This document shows positions 26,231 through 35,984 of a stretch of 64,000 bases of DNA, piece after piece (within the stretch, counting starts at the first letter, position 1; every line of letters starts with the position of its first letter). The translations under genes and the position numbers were made by a program. The stretch is from Flavobacteriales bacterium UBA5040. GTDB taxonomy: Bacteria > Bacteroidota > Bacteroidia > Flavobacteriales > Weeksellaceae. Below the pieces are notes generated by a model, which was given only the letters and a program-made list of their open reading frames with translations, searched no databases and was not told the origin of the DNA. Where the stretch lies: positions 51,420 through 115,419 of the forward strand of contig DIBY01000016.1 of the NCBI GenBank assembly GCA_002415135.1. Direction: 5' to 3'.

Positions 26231-27610
26231 TTATTTTAAAACGTTGAGCACTTGATACAAGGCATCGCTGATATTACCACCTTGATAATTATTGATAATG
26301 ATGGCAAATACGTACTTCTTACCGTCTTTTGAAGTGTGGTATCCTGCAAAAGATTTGGTATCTTTCATGGTTCCACTTTTCATTTTCATTCCATTTCCCT
26401 GGGTCGGAAATCCATCAAAAAACTCATTAAACCAAGGTTGTTTTTTACTCCATAGTAAAGACTGTACTTCCGCTCTGGCAGAAACATAATTTTGAGGCGA
26501 AAGACCACTTCCATCTGCAAAGTTAATCATGACTGAATTAATTCCTTTCGCTTTCCAGAAGTCCTTTAAATAAGAAATGCCGGCATCAAAACTTCCTACA
26601 TTTTTCTTTTCCTTTCCTAAAGTTTTAATTAAAGTTTCACCGTAAAAATTAACGCTTTTTCGCATAAACCAAAAAATTATTTTATCTAAAGTCGGCGATT
26701 TGTATTCAAGCAAAACATTGTTTTTAGGAGCAAAAGTGATCTTCTCTCCCGCAATTCTCTGCTCTGAGGTAGAAGTCACTTTTCCGTTAAACTCTATTCC
26801 TGCTTCATTAAGCCAAGTTGTCACTTCTTGTCCGAGACTTAAAGGTGGATTAGGCGTTGATCCAGAGACGGTAATTGATTTCGAAGGTAATGTTCCGTTG
26901 ATATGAGCAACATTAGAATGTGGCGCGGTGTAGATGAGACTTTGATCAGAACTTCCGCCGGTTTTAATATCATTCACCCAATTCACTTTCGGTAAATCGA
27001 TATTCAGTTTTTTAATTTCGCCACCGATCATCTGCATATCAAACTGATTTTCACGCCAGTTGACGCCCCAAACTCCTGCCCCGTAATAATTTCCTATATC
27101 ATTCCACGGCCAGCCACCAGGAATAGTTTGAAAATCAAAGTAAGAATCATCGATAATTAAATCTCCCGCTATTTTAGTAATTCCTTTATCCTTTAAGGAT
27201 TGAATTAATTTTTGTTTAAAATTTTCCGGTTTGTAACCATCGTACCGCCAGCTTCCTAAAGTCGGATCACCAGTAGAAGTAATATAGAAATCTCCATTTA
27301 AATTACCCGCTGAAATCGTTCCTGAATAATGAGCGGTGGTGACATATTGAAAGTCCTTCCCCAAAGTTTCTAGTGCTGCCGCAGCCGTAAATATTTTTTG
27401 GGTAGAAGCGGTTGACAGTCCTTTATTTCCATTATTCTCATAAATGAAATTACCATTTTCATCCGCCACGTAGATAGAAAGATTTGCAGAGTAAGCCGCA
27501 CTGGAATTTAATAGCTTTTTAGTAGCACTTTCTAAGCTTTGCGAAACGTTCTGCGAAAAACAGAATTGCGAAATAAATAGAACCAACGGAATCAACTTCT
27601 TCATAAACAT
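26231..27610 (-). CDS. dacB: D-alanyl-D-alanine carboxypeptidase/endopeptidase (PBP4, DacB)
   Basis: This 459-residue protein has a signal peptide (about 20 residues, FCFSQ). The peptidase S13 fold has the SxxK motif S69-T-Q-K72 (in ASTQKIF), an SGLSPQN variant of SxN, and the KSG motif in KMKSGTMKD. PBP4 cleaves peptidoglycan stem peptides and crosslinks in the periplasm. The start at 27610 (or 27604, MKKL) is chosen because upstream codons would extend past the promoter at 27622-27648. It heads a two-gene unit with the sensor kinase. Confidence 0.92.
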   Translation of the reverse strand: MFMKKLIPLVLFISQFCFSQNVSQSLESATKKLLNSSAAYSANLSIYVADENGNFIYENNGNKGLSTASTQKIFTAAAALETLGKDFQYVTTAHYSGTISAGNLNGDFYITSTGDPTLGSWRYDGYKPENFKQKLIQSLKDKGITKIAGDLIIDDSYFDFQTIPGGWPWNDIGNYYGAGVWGVNWRENQFDMQMIGGEIKKLNIDLPKVNWVNDIKTGGSSDQSLIYTAPHSNVAHINGTLPSKSITVSGSTPNPPLSLGQEVTTWLNEAGIEFNGKVTSTSEQRIAGEKITFAPKNNVLLEYKSPTLDKIIFWFMRKSVNFYGETLIKTLGKEKKNVGSFDAGISYLKDFWKAKGINSVMINFADGSGLSPQNYVSARAEVQSLLWSKKQPWFNEFFDGFPTQGNGMKMKSGTMKDTKSFAGYHTSKDGKKYVFAIIINNYQGGNISDALYQVLNVLK

Positions 27611-27621
27611 TTTTTGATTTT

Positions 27622-27648
27622 CAAATATAAAGAAATATAATTTTTCAA
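27622..27648 (-). promoter_or_regulatory. Candidate promoter of dacB
   Basis: On the minus strand TTG (27648-27646) and TATATTTG (27629-27622) are 16 bases apart, one short of the usual range. The leader to the ATG would be about 5-10 bases. Confidence 0.5.
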
Positions 27649-27770
27649 GTGTTAAAAACATTAACGATAGAGGCGTTCTTTTTTAATAAATACATAATAA
27701 CCATCGGTTTAACTTGCATAATTCACATAAAAATCGTAAACTTTGTATTGTAAACTTAAAATTTAGAATA

Positions 27771-28220
27771 ATGGCATCAATTATCACCGGCTTATTTAAA
27801 AGCCAAAGTCAGTCTCAGCCAATTGGAAGGGATCTAGAAAATGCAGGTATTCAAAACAAAGATTATATCCTCTATCTGCATGACGAAAAAATCAATAAAG
27901 AAATTAAAACCTCTATTTGGCAACATTTTTTTAAGGATAAAACTCAGCTGGAAGATGACAGTTTGGTTGTTAGTGTGAAAGTGAGAGATCCTGATCAGAT
28001 AGAAAAGGTAAAAGAGGTGTTTTCTAAAAACAACTGCATTCATCAAAATTATTTTCAAAACATAAAATTTCGCGCGGCTCAGTCGTTAGAATATTTAAAA
28101 AAGATCGTTTCGTTGCGAGCGAAAGCTGCAATTTATAATAGTCCACAAGTTAATTACAGAGGTCAATCGGCAGGGATTAATTCGGAAGTAACTTTTGGAA
28201 ATTCTAAGTTAGAACAATAG
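27771..28220 (+). CDS. Conserved hypothetical cytoplasmic protein
   Basis: This 149-residue protein starts MASIITGLFKSQSQSQ. The middle contains DYILYLHDEKINKEIK and DPDQIEKVKEVFSKNNC, compatible with an alpha/beta fold. A second helix-rich part follows. An earlier in-frame ATG at 27714 is disfavoured because the preceding codons are AT-rich leader. I recognise the start and middle as resembling general-stress-like (YflT-type) hypotheticals of flavobacteria but not strongly. No partner gene is adjacent; a terminator lies downstream. Confidence 0.55.
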   Translation: MASIITGLFKSQSQSQPIGRDLENAGIQNKDYILYLHDEKINKEIKTSIWQHFFKDKTQLEDDSLVVSVKVRDPDQIEKVKEVFSKNNCIHQNYFQNIKFRAAQSLEYLKKIVSLRAKAAIYNSPQVNYRGQSAGINSEVTFGNSKLEQ

Positions 28221-28338
28221 TTCTTTTTATTTTTAGATTCAGAATTTACAACTGCACTTTCTAGAAAAGGTTCAATTAATTACAGCCTTAGAAACAAACT
28301 TCCGCCTTTATTATCAAAGAAAACATTTATCAATAAAA

Positions 28339-28370
28339 GAACCCTTCAACAATTGAAGGGTTCTCTTTTT
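28339..28370. terminator. Bidirectional terminator
   Basis: GAACCCTTCAA and TTGAAGGGTTC form an 11-bp stem with a 3-base loop, flanked by A-rich and T-rich runs. It serves the gene ending at 28220 and the convergent gene ending at 28407. Confidence 0.85.
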
Positions 28371-28406
28371 AGTATTAATAAAATACTTTTTAAATAGTGA
28401 AAGTCA

Positions 28407-30494
28407 TTATTGTTTGATCACTTTATTCGTAATCACTTTACCATTTACAACTGCTTTTACCAAGTAAACGCCTTTTGATAAAGAGGACATATCGATTTGC
28501 GATTTATCTGCTTTCGGTGAGAAGCTCGTTACTTTTTGTCCAACTAAGTTATAAACTTCAACATTTTCTATTTTACCAGAAGCCGTGATGTTTAATATTC
28601 CAGTTGTTGGATTTGGATAATAACTGAATTTAGTTGCATTCACATTATCAACAGCTAAAGTATTGATTGTATTCGCGATACTAAACATGGTAACTTCACT
28701 TCCGTTAGTAGAACCCATGAAAGTTGCTGCACCTGTTGTTACATCTACAGAGTAAAGGCCGCTGGTGAAATCAGTTAAGAAAGCAGCCATATAAAGTTTG
28801 TTATCCGAGACGTTGAAGTCTGCTTCTTGCGCATAATTAATATCGATTCCTAAAGCACCAACAAGAGTTGCCACACCTGTAGTTAAATTAAGTGAATATA
28901 ATGAATCTGTTCCTACATCTGCAACGTAAGCCAAGCCATTATTATCTATTTCTAACCATATAGGAATCGTGGATCCTGTGATATTTGCTACTAAGGTTGG
29001 TACACCTGTCGTAAGATCGACAGTATAAAGTTTTGCAGCACCGCCGCTGGACACCATATACATTTTACCATCAGCTCTGTTCCAGGAAAGACCACCAATA
29101 TTATCTGCAAGAGGAATTCCGGCCAATGTGGCAACAACTGTGGCAACACCACTATTATTAATTCTTAGCAATTCTTTGGTATCATTTTGCACCGCATATA
29201 AAACACCTGCTCCATCAATATCGTCTGCAAAGATTGCCGTTGATAATGTGCTAACTAAAGTTTGTGTTTGAGGCGCAGATAGTAAGGAAGTACCAAATTT
29301 AGCCGGATTGTCCGGATAACCACGCAGATCATACGTTTTATTAGTTGGCGGCTCTGTGGTATCAGCGATACTGAACATGGTATACTCCGCATTTTGAGCC
29401 GTAGTATCACCTACCAGAGTTGCAACACCAGTTGTTGTGTTAATAGTATAAATACCACCAACACCACCTCCTGTGTAAGAAGCTGCATAAAGCACATCGT
29501 TATCTTTATTAAAATCTGCTTCCTGAGCAAATTGCATATTGACTCCTAAGGCTCCAACTTCCGTAGCAGTACCCGTTGCCAAATCTATTTTATATAATTT
29601 ATCACTCGCAATATCTGCTGAGTAGGCTTTTCCTGTATTATCAATTTCCAACCAGATAGGAGCTGTAGTTCCCGTCATCGTACCTACTAATGTTGCTACG
29701 CCTGTGGTCATATTGATCGTATAAAGTTCGCCTACCGTGCCTGTAATTGCAACCGCATACATGGTGCTATTCACACTGTTCCAAGATAATCCAGATAACG
29801 TAGAAGCAACAGGAATATTAGTCACAGGACCAATATCCGTAATAACTCCAGCATTATTTACGGTAACGAAATTTCTGCTCGCATTATCCAAAGCATATAA
29901 TTTCCCATCGTCGGCAATATCATCTGCGTAAATTGCTCGCACACCAGGAATATTTCCATTAACAGTTAAGATATGTGGAGGTACTAATGGCAAGGTTCCA
30001 AAAGGTCTCGGTGCATTTGCTGCACCTCTTCCATTGGTTGCAAAAGCTTTATTAAAAAGTTTAGATGTACTAGCACTTTGAGGTTTAAGATTTTGAAGTT
30101 CAAAAATTCTCAAAGTTTTCAACTCTTGTGTCGTAAATAGATGATCAGGAAAAGCAAGTGGTGAATTTCCCAAATTTTTGATTTTATCTAAAATGGGTTG
30201 CACTTCACTTTGCGAAACTTTTTTCTTTAAATCTTGTTCCGTAATCCCATAAGGATTATTTTGTGCATATTGTGCATCTTCTTTTTTCTGAAGTTGATAC
30301 GCACGGAAGAGATTTGCCTCTTCTTTAGTTAATTTGTTTATTGGGAAAGCTCCTGCCGGATTTTGCTTACCTAATACATCCAACTTGTTGAGTATAGGTT
30401 GGATTTGTTCATTTGTTATTTTCTCTTGAGAAAATGCTGAATTGGAGAAGACAATCATCGCAATGATTCCTAATCTGGTGTAAAGTTTTTTCAT
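28407..30494 (-). CDS. T9SS-secreted protein with duplicated propeller module
   Basis: This 695-residue protein has a signal peptide (to about 22, SAFSQ). Two short tandem repeats follow (residues 28-71 and 96-136), each of the form QPILxKxxxLG with AFP and an LxxFRAYxLQ helix. Two long homologous modules of about 200 residues come next. Each contains LSWN, MYxV, GVATLVGxxTG, PIWLEIDNxGxAY and FAQEADFN (or YAQEADFN), a DUF4394-like beta-propeller pattern. A type A T9SS sorting domain closes the protein (YYPNPTTGILNI to ITNKVIKQ, residues about 620-695). It is predicted to be secreted or surface-anchored. The start is placed at MKKLYTR because the 37 upstream codons lack signal character. Confidence 0.85.
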   Translation of the reverse strand: MKKLYTRLGIIAMIVFSNSAFSQEKITNEQIQPILNKLDVLGKQNPAGAFPINKLTKEEANLFRAYQLQKKEDAQYAQNNPYGITEQDLKKKVSQSEVQPILDKIKNLGNSPLAFPDHLFTTQELKTLRIFELQNLKPQSASTSKLFNKAFATNGRGAANAPRPFGTLPLVPPHILTVNGNIPGVRAIYADDIADDGKLYALDNASRNFVTVNNAGVITDIGPVTNIPVASTLSGLSWNSVNSTMYAVAITGTVGELYTINMTTGVATLVGTMTGTTAPIWLEIDNTGKAYSADIASDKLYKIDLATGTATEVGALGVNMQFAQEADFNKDNDVLYAASYTGGGVGGIYTINTTTGVATLVGDTTAQNAEYTMFSIADTTEPPTNKTYDLRGYPDNPAKFGTSLLSAPQTQTLVSTLSTAIFADDIDGAGVLYAVQNDTKELLRINNSGVATVVATLAGIPLADNIGGLSWNRADGKMYMVSSGGAAKLYTVDLTTGVPTLVANITGSTIPIWLEIDNNGLAYVADVGTDSLYSLNLTTGVATLVGALGIDINYAQEADFNVSDNKLYMAAFLTDFTSGLYSVDVTTGAATFMGSTNGSEVTMFSIANTINTLAVDNVNATKFSYYPNPTTGILNITASGKIENVEVYNLVGQKVTSFSPKADKSQIDMSSLSKGVYLVKAVVNGKVITNKVIKQ

Positions 30495-30935
30495 AAATAG
30501 TAATTTTTTTTGATTAGGTTTCGAAATTAATTCTTTTTTATCACCCAAACAAATTAAATTACGGATTATAATAATTAACAGTGAAAACACCCTATGAAAT
30601 AACAATGTTTTAATTACTTCTTTAAATTTAATTTAAATTTAAAATCATTAAATTAAATTATCGAAAAAAACAAATAATTACTTGAAAATCTTATATGGAA
30701 CGGCTTCTCACTAAAATTTCCACTAAAAAAAATAAGAACTTTTAAATTAAACCAAGCAATATTTTATTGTTCAGCACAAAAAAACGGGTCATTAAAAAAG
30801 AGGATGTGAGAAGAACCTTAAACAACAAATATTTAGATGGAGAAAAGCGACGGAGCTGATAACTGCATTTTTTGAGCAAAGCCACAATATTGCGCTTTTT
30901 TTTTCTTATTTTCGTGTCCTAATTGGCTTTCAGAA
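30495..30935. other. Long intergenic region, no gene supported
   Basis: This 441-base, very AT-rich divergent gap lies between the T9SS protein and the SpoT gene. The stretch 30785-30860 has a short open frame without ATG and is not called. TATTTTCG at 30907-30914 resembles the -7 consensus with one change and could serve the SpoT gene. Nothing else is visible. Confidence 0.6.
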
Positions 30936-33140
30936 ATGGTTTACGATTTAGAACAGGAAAATAAAGAAATTCTCGCACGGTATAAAGATCTGATCACGAA
31001 TACTTACCGCAATTTGGATGAGGAACAGAACAAACTCATTCGAAAGGCTTTTGATATTGCTTTAGATGCTCACAAAGATCAGCGTCGGAAAACGGGTGAA
31101 CCCTACATTTACCATCCAATTGAAGTAGCCAAAATCGTAGCCAACGAAATAGGATTGGGAGCCACTTCCATTGCGTGTGCACTTCTGCACGATGTTATCG
31201 AAGACTCTGATTACACTTACGAAGATCTCAAAAAAATATTCGGAAAAAAGATTGCCGATATCGTAAATGGACTGACCAAAATATCGGTCATGAATCATCA
31301 GAACATTTCGATACAATCTGAAAATTACCGCAAACTTTTACTGACCCTTTCCGAAGATTTTCGGGTGATTTTAATTAAAATTGCAGACCGTCTTCACAAC
31401 ATGCGAACGCTGGAAAGTATGACGCCAGAAAAGCAAAAGAAAATTGCGTCTGAGACCGTTTATATTTATGCACCACTCGCCCACCGCCTTGGTTTATATA
31501 ACATCAAGTCGGAGTTAGAAGATCTGTCTCTAAAATTTAATAATTCTGAAGTTTATCTGGATATTTCTGAAAAACTGGAGCTGGCCAAAGAAAGCCGTGA
31601 GAAATATATTGAAGAATTTAAGAAAGAAGTTTTCGAACAGTTAGAAGATGAAAATTTGAACGTTTCCATTAAAGGTCGCGCGAAAGCAATTTCATCCATC
31701 TATCGAAAAATGCTGAAACAAGGCGTTGCTTTCGATGAGGTTTTTGACAATTACGCCATCAGAATTATTTATAAATCCGATGCGAAGAACGAAAAATTTC
31801 TGGCCTGGAAAATATATTCAATTGTAACAGATCTTTATCACAGCAATCCGCAAAGAATGCGCGACTGGATTTCCCAACCGCGATCGACAGGTTACGAAAG
31901 TTTACACCTTACCATTTTAGGTCCAGATAAAAAATGGATCGAAGTTCAGATCCGTTCTGAAAGAATGGATGATATTGCGGAAAAAGGAGTTGCAGCTCAC
32001 TATAAATATAAAGAAGGATTCCGTCAAAGTTCTGATGAAAAAAACTTTGAACGTTGGGTTACCGAAATAAGGGAAGTTTTAGAAAATCAGGAATCTCTTT
32101 CGACAACAGAGCTTTTAGATGACATTAAACTAAATCTTTATTCAAAAGAAGTTTTTGTCTTTACGCCACGCGGAGAAATAAAAATCTTACCGATAGGATC
32201 TACCGCCTTGGATTTTGCTTTTTCTGTCCACTCAGATTTAGGAACGAAATGTCTAGGTGCGAAGGTAAACGGAAAATTAGTGCCGATCTCCTACGTTTTA
32301 TTAAACGGCGATCAGGTTGATATTCTATCTTCTCAAAATCAGAAACCGAAAGTGGACTGGCTGGATTTTGTGGTTACCTCTAAAGCAAAATCAAAAATAA
32401 AAGCGATTCTTAATTCAGAGAAGAATTTCTTGGTTGATGAAGGAAAAGAAATTTTGCAGCGTAAAATGCGTCATGCAAAATTGAATTTTAATGATGAGGA
32501 ACTGAACAAAATGCAGAAGTTCTTCGAATTAAAAAGCTCTCAGGAATTATTTCTCAAATTTCAGAATGGTGATTTAGATATCGGCGATATTAAAAAATAT
32601 ACCGAAGGCAAAGGAATCTTCAGCAATATCATGCAGCGTTTCCGCAAGTCGCCAGCGAAAAATGAGGTCTATTCTGAAACTCCGGAAACCAATCTCGATA
32701 TGATTGTTTTTGGCAAAGATGAACAGAAAATGAATTACTCCTATGCAAAATGCTGTACCGTAATTCCAGGCGATCGGATTTTTGGTTTCATTACGATTTC
32801 AGAAGGAATTAAAGTTCATAATGACAATTGTCCAAATGCAATAAATCTTCGAGCTCAATATGACTACCGCGTTTTACCTGCAAAATGGGTGAACGAAGAA
32901 AGTTTCAAAAACAGAATTAAAATTGAAATTGAAGGCTTGGACAGAATGGGAATGATTAACGATATCACTGCCGTCATCAGTAACAATATGAATATGGACA
33001 TGAAAAGCATGTCGATTGAATCTAACAACGGTGTTTTCTTAGGCAACATTAATCTCGAAGTTCGAAATCGAATTCAATTAGATGAAACCTTCAAACAACT
33101 CAAAAACATTAACGGTGTTTCTCGTGTAAAACGAATGTAA
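30936..33140 (+). CDS. spoT: Bifunctional (p)ppGpp synthetase/hydrolase (RelA/SpoT, Rsh)
   Basis: This 734-residue protein has the full RSH layout. An HD hydrolase domain has HPIEVA (60-65) and HDVIED (85-90) and looks active. The synthetase domain includes GRAKAISSIYRKM, RSTGYESLHLTI and EVQIRS. A TGS domain at about 395-455 has VFTPRGEIKILPIGSTALDFAF. A helical/zinc-finger-like region has YAKCCTVIPGD, and a C-terminal ACT domain spans about 660-734. Such enzymes make and degrade (p)ppGpp in the stringent response. Both active sites appear intact. It is followed by nhaA at 21 bases, suggesting co-transcription. Confidence 0.96.
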   Translation: MVYDLEQENKEILARYKDLITNTYRNLDEEQNKLIRKAFDIALDAHKDQRRKTGEPYIYHPIEVAKIVANEIGLGATSIACALLHDVIEDSDYTYEDLKKIFGKKIADIVNGLTKISVMNHQNISIQSENYRKLLLTLSEDFRVILIKIADRLHNMRTLESMTPEKQKKIASETVYIYAPLAHRLGLYNIKSELEDLSLKFNNSEVYLDISEKLELAKESREKYIEEFKKEVFEQLEDENLNVSIKGRAKAISSIYRKMLKQGVAFDEVFDNYAIRIIYKSDAKNEKFLAWKIYSIVTDLYHSNPQRMRDWISQPRSTGYESLHLTILGPDKKWIEVQIRSERMDDIAEKGVAAHYKYKEGFRQSSDEKNFERWVTEIREVLENQESLSTTELLDDIKLNLYSKEVFVFTPRGEIKILPIGSTALDFAFSVHSDLGTKCLGAKVNGKLVPISYVLLNGDQVDILSSQNQKPKVDWLDFVVTSKAKSKIKAILNSEKNFLVDEGKEILQRKMRHAKLNFNDEELNKMQKFFELKSSQELFLKFQNGDLDIGDIKKYTEGKGIFSNIMQRFRKSPAKNEVYSETPETNLDMIVFGKDEQKMNYSYAKCCTVIPGDRIFGFITISEGIKVHNDNCPNAINLRAQYDYRVLPAKWVNEESFKNRIKIEIEGLDRMGMINDITAVISNNMNMDMKSMSIESNNGVFLGNINLEVRNRIQLDETFKQLKNINGVSRVKRM

Positions 33141-33161
33141 AAACACTTCTAAATAACATTT

Positions 33162-34346
33162 ATGCTAATAACCGACTATTTCAAAAGATTTCTACACAGT
33201 TCACAATCTTCAGGAATTATATTAATTCTTTGTGTTTTATTATCACTTCTCATCGCCAATTCGTCGCTTGGCGTTTCATTTCAAACGCTCCTTGACACTA
33301 AAATAGGAACCAATATTTTTCAGCTCAATTATCCTTTAAGCATTTGGATCAATGATGGTTTGATGGCTATTTTCTTTTTGCTTGTTGGCCTGGAAATTAA
33401 GCGGGAAATTGTGGAAGGTGAACTTTCTACATTTAAATCAGCTTCTTTACCTATTGTAGCCGCAATCGGCGGAATGGTTGTTCCTGCCCTAATTTACTAT
33501 GCTTTCAATTACGGAACTGAATATGCAAATGGGTGGGCAATCCCCATGGCGACTGATATTGCTTTTTCTCTGGCTATTATTTCGATGTTAGGAAAACGCG
33601 CTCCTTTGTCTTTGAAAATATTTTTAGCTGCCCTCGCAATTGTTGATGATTTAGGTGCAATTATGGTGATTGCCATCTTTTACACCGACCAACTTCACTG
33701 GATTTATTTAGGATTAAGTGGCCTGATGGTAGTTATTTTAGTTTTATTGAATGTTTTCAATTTTAAGAAACATATTTTTTATGTCGTTCCGGGATTATTC
33801 CTTTGGTATTTTATGCATCATTCGGGTATTCATGCTACGATTGCCGGCGTTCTTTTAGCGTTTACGATTCCAACCAATATTTCTACGACTGAAATTTCAC
33901 CTTTAGAAAAGATGGAGCAAAAGTTACATTTGCCTGTTAACTTTTTAATTATGCCCATATTTGCTTTAGCCAATACCAATATTACCTTTAAAGATGGAAT
34001 GGTAGACGGTCTCTTCACCAACTTTGGTTACGGAGTTATTTTAGGATTAGTTCTGGGTAAAATTATCGGAATCAATTTATTCTCCTGGATTTTCATCAAA
34101 TTAAAAATCAGTGGTTTGCCAGATCAAGTCTCGTGGTCGCAAATGTTAGGAGCCGGACTTTTAGCTGGAATAGGTTTCACGATGTCCATTTTTATAGGTT
34201 TACTCTCCTTTAAAGGTCATCCCGAAATTCAGGACGAAGCGAAGTTCGCAATTCTGGTAGCCTCCATTATTTCTGGATTTGCAGGATATTCATTACTAAG
34301 ATATATCGGAAAAAAGAGAGAAATTATTGCTGAACAGAAAGGTTAG
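33162..34346 (+). CDS. nhaA: Na+/H+ antiporter NhaA
   Basis: This 394-residue protein has 11-12 membrane helices. NhaA signatures include GLEIKREIVEGEL, NGWAIPMATDIAFSLAI (with the paired Asp of the ion site in ALAIVDDLGAIMVIAIFYT) and GIGFTMSIFIGLL. It exchanges Na+ for H+ across the inner membrane for pH and sodium homeostasis. Length is close to the E. coli protein (388). It follows the RSH gene by 21 bases. A weak GTTAGG/CCTAAC hairpin overlaps its stop. Confidence 0.96.
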   Translation: MLITDYFKRFLHSSQSSGIILILCVLLSLLIANSSLGVSFQTLLDTKIGTNIFQLNYPLSIWINDGLMAIFFLLVGLEIKREIVEGELSTFKSASLPIVAAIGGMVVPALIYYAFNYGTEYANGWAIPMATDIAFSLAIISMLGKRAPLSLKIFLAALAIVDDLGAIMVIAIFYTDQLHWIYLGLSGLMVVILVLLNVFNFKKHIFYVVPGLFLWYFMHHSGIHATIAGVLLAFTIPTNISTTEISPLEKMEQKLHLPVNFLIMPIFALANTNITFKDGMVDGLFTNFGYGVILGLVLGKIIGINLFSWIFIKLKISGLPDQVSWSQMLGAGLLAGIGFTMSIFIGLLSFKGHPEIQDEAKFAILVASIISGFAGYSLLRYIGKKREIIAEQKG

Positions 34347-34391
34347 GCGTTTACCTAACTTCTGTGAAAAAGAGGAGGTGTTGAAAGTTCA

Positions 34392-35390
34392 TTAATCCAT
34401 TTTAATATGGTGGTGATCACTGATAGGTGCATCAATGTTATCTAAATCGGTGGTGAACTGCAAATCACTGGACGTCATTTCCTCAGCGATCATTTTATCT
34501 ACCCGTACTTTTTTGATGGCAATGTTCAATTCATTTCCTAAAAGGATCAGGATGATATTGATGTTAACCCAAACCATTACTAAGATGATGGTCCCGATGG
34601 AACCGTATAAGACATTATAACGAGCGAAATTTCTAACGTAAATAGCAAAGAAATACGTCAATAAAACAAATAAGATCGTCGTTAAAATCGCGCCCGGAAT
34701 CGCTTGTTTAAAAGTGGTGATCTTTAAACAACCTACCCAATAAAACAAAGCAAGCAATATAAAGTAGAAAATTGGGAACGAAATAAATCCAATAATTTTA
34801 GACATATTATCGACTAACCAGGAAATATTAATTTCTGGCGTAAATAGTTTCAGCACCACTTCACTATAATAGACTCCCAATAAAGAAGCGACAATCAAAA
34901 GGATAAATGCGATGGTGATTACAAATGCTACCAGATATTCCTTCACTGCTCCTCTTTGCAAATTGGTATTAATATTAAAACCATTAATTAAAGAATGCGT
35001 TCCATTAACAGCGAAAACCATAGCAAAAACGATGGTGATATTGCTGATGTTTTTAATATTAGGAATAATAAAATCCTGAATATAACCAGTCACATCACTT
35101 TGCATATTCGCAGGTAAGATATTGTGCATCAGCACTTCAAAAATATAAAACTGTAATTTATCATAGTGTGGAAGATACGGCAAAAAGGAAAGAAAGAATA
35201 AAATAAAAGGGAACAAACTCAAAAAGAAACTCCAGGAAATACTCGCAGCACTGCGGCCAATTTGCATTTTAAAAACACCTTGTCCGTAAATTTCAAACAT
35301 TTTCCAAAGAGAAATCCCTAAAAAGGGAATGTGAATCTCATCCAGAAAATCTTTTATTTTGATGATGAATTGCGGAGTTTTAATGCCCAT
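34392..35390 (-). CDS. YihY/BrkB family inner-membrane protein
   Basis: This 332-residue protein has about six helices and the YihY hallmark RSAASISWSFFLSLFPFILF near residue 50-70, then GSIGTIILVMVWVNINIIL. The family was once called RNase BN by mistake; its function is uncertain. A cytosolic, Asp/His-rich tail ends the protein. The start is placed at MGIKTPQF (35390) because an earlier ATG (35411) would overlap both the opposing -7 element and the divergent gene's promoter. Confidence 0.88.
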   Translation of the reverse strand: MGIKTPQFIIKIKDFLDEIHIPFLGISLWKMFEIYGQGVFKMQIGRSAASISWSFFLSLFPFILFFLSFLPYLPHYDKLQFYIFEVLMHNILPANMQSDVTGYIQDFIIPNIKNISNITIVFAMVFAVNGTHSLINGFNINTNLQRGAVKEYLVAFVITIAFILLIVASLLGVYYSEVVLKLFTPEINISWLVDNMSKIIGFISFPIFYFILLALFYWVGCLKITTFKQAIPGAILTTILFVLLTYFFAIYVRNFARYNVLYGSIGTIILVMVWVNINIILILLGNELNIAIKKVRVDKMIAEEMTSSDLQFTTDLDNIDAPISDHHHIKMD

Positions 35391-35403
35391 TAATTTATAT
35401 TTG
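35370..35403 (+). promoter_or_regulatory. Promoter of rlmH
   Basis: TTG at 35370-35372 and TATATTTG at 35396-35403 are separated by 23 bases. The leader to ATG 35421 would be about 10-12 bases. Confidence 0.6.
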
Positions 35404-35408
35404 CAAAA

Positions 35409-35416
35409 CAAAGATA
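35409..35416 (-). promoter_or_regulatory. Candidate -7 element of the yihY-like gene
   Basis: On the minus strand the site reads TATCTTTG. It lies 5 bases from the opposing rlmH -7 element, so the two divergent promoters overlap and RNA polymerase binding to them would be mutually exclusive. Confidence 0.45.
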
Positions 35417-35420
35417 AGAA

Positions 35421-35894
35421 ATGCGAATTAATTTAGTCTGCATGGGCAAAACCGATGATAAAGAAATTACCAATCTGGTAAAATATTATCAAAACCGCTT
35501 GCCGAAATACTGGAATTTTGAGATCATTGAAATTCCTGATGTCAAAAATGCAAAAAATCTCAGTCCTGATTTACTTAAAAAAGAAGAGGGAAAGTTGTTT
35601 CTCAATCTTATTGAAAATTCAGATACCATCGTTCTGCTCGATGAAAAAGGAAAGCAATCTACGAGTCGGGAATTTGCTTCAAAAATAGACAATTGGATGA
35701 GTTCCTCCGTTAAGAAAGTTTCCATCATTATCGGTGGTGCTTATGGTTTCTCCGATGAAATGTACGAGCGAGCCAATGAAAAAATGTCACTTTCTAAAAT
35801 GACTTTTACCCATCAAATGATTCGTCTTTTTTTTGTAGAGCAGATCTATCGTGCAGACCAGATTCTACAGGGAAAACCTTATCATAATGATTAA
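35421..35894 (+). CDS. rlmH: 23S rRNA (pseudouridine-1915-N3)-methyltransferase RlmH
   Basis: This 157-residue SPOUT methyltransferase has the classic LLDEKGKQSTSREFA, SIIIGGAYGFSDEMYERA and the C-terminal KMTFTHQMIRLFFVEQIYRA followed by the family ending GKPYHND. It methylates N3 of pseudouridine 1915 in helix 69 of 23S rRNA. Length and both ends match the family. It diverges from the yihY-like gene with very short spacing. Confidence 0.97.
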   Translation: MRINLVCMGKTDDKEITNLVKYYQNRLPKYWNFEIIEIPDVKNAKNLSPDLLKKEEGKLFLNLIENSDTIVLLDEKGKQSTSREFASKIDNWMSSSVKKVSIIIGGAYGFSDEMYERANEKMSLSKMTFTHQMIRLFFVEQIYRADQILQGKPYHND

Positions 35895-35972
35895 TGTTGA
35901 GGGTTTACAGTTGAGGGCTGATAGTGATTCTAGCCTCTTCTAAACTCTTAACTCAACTCGAACCTTTTTTCG

Positions 35973-35980
35973 TATTTTTG
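35973..35980 (+). promoter_or_regulatory. Candidate -7 element of the HipA-like kinase unit
   Basis: TATTTTTG matches TAnnTTTG and lies 4 bases upstream of the ATG at 35985. Transcription would therefore begin at or next to the start codon (leaderless or near-leaderless). Confidence 0.5.
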
Positions 35981-35984
35981 TCTC

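Noticed and set aside
30785..30860. Open frame without ATG between the T9SS protein and spoT
   Set aside because: No start codon, no promoter fit and composition like neighbouring non-coding DNA.
34342..34359. GTTAGG/CCTAAC hairpin overlapping the nhaA stop
   Set aside because: Stem is only 6 bp and there is no T run on either side.
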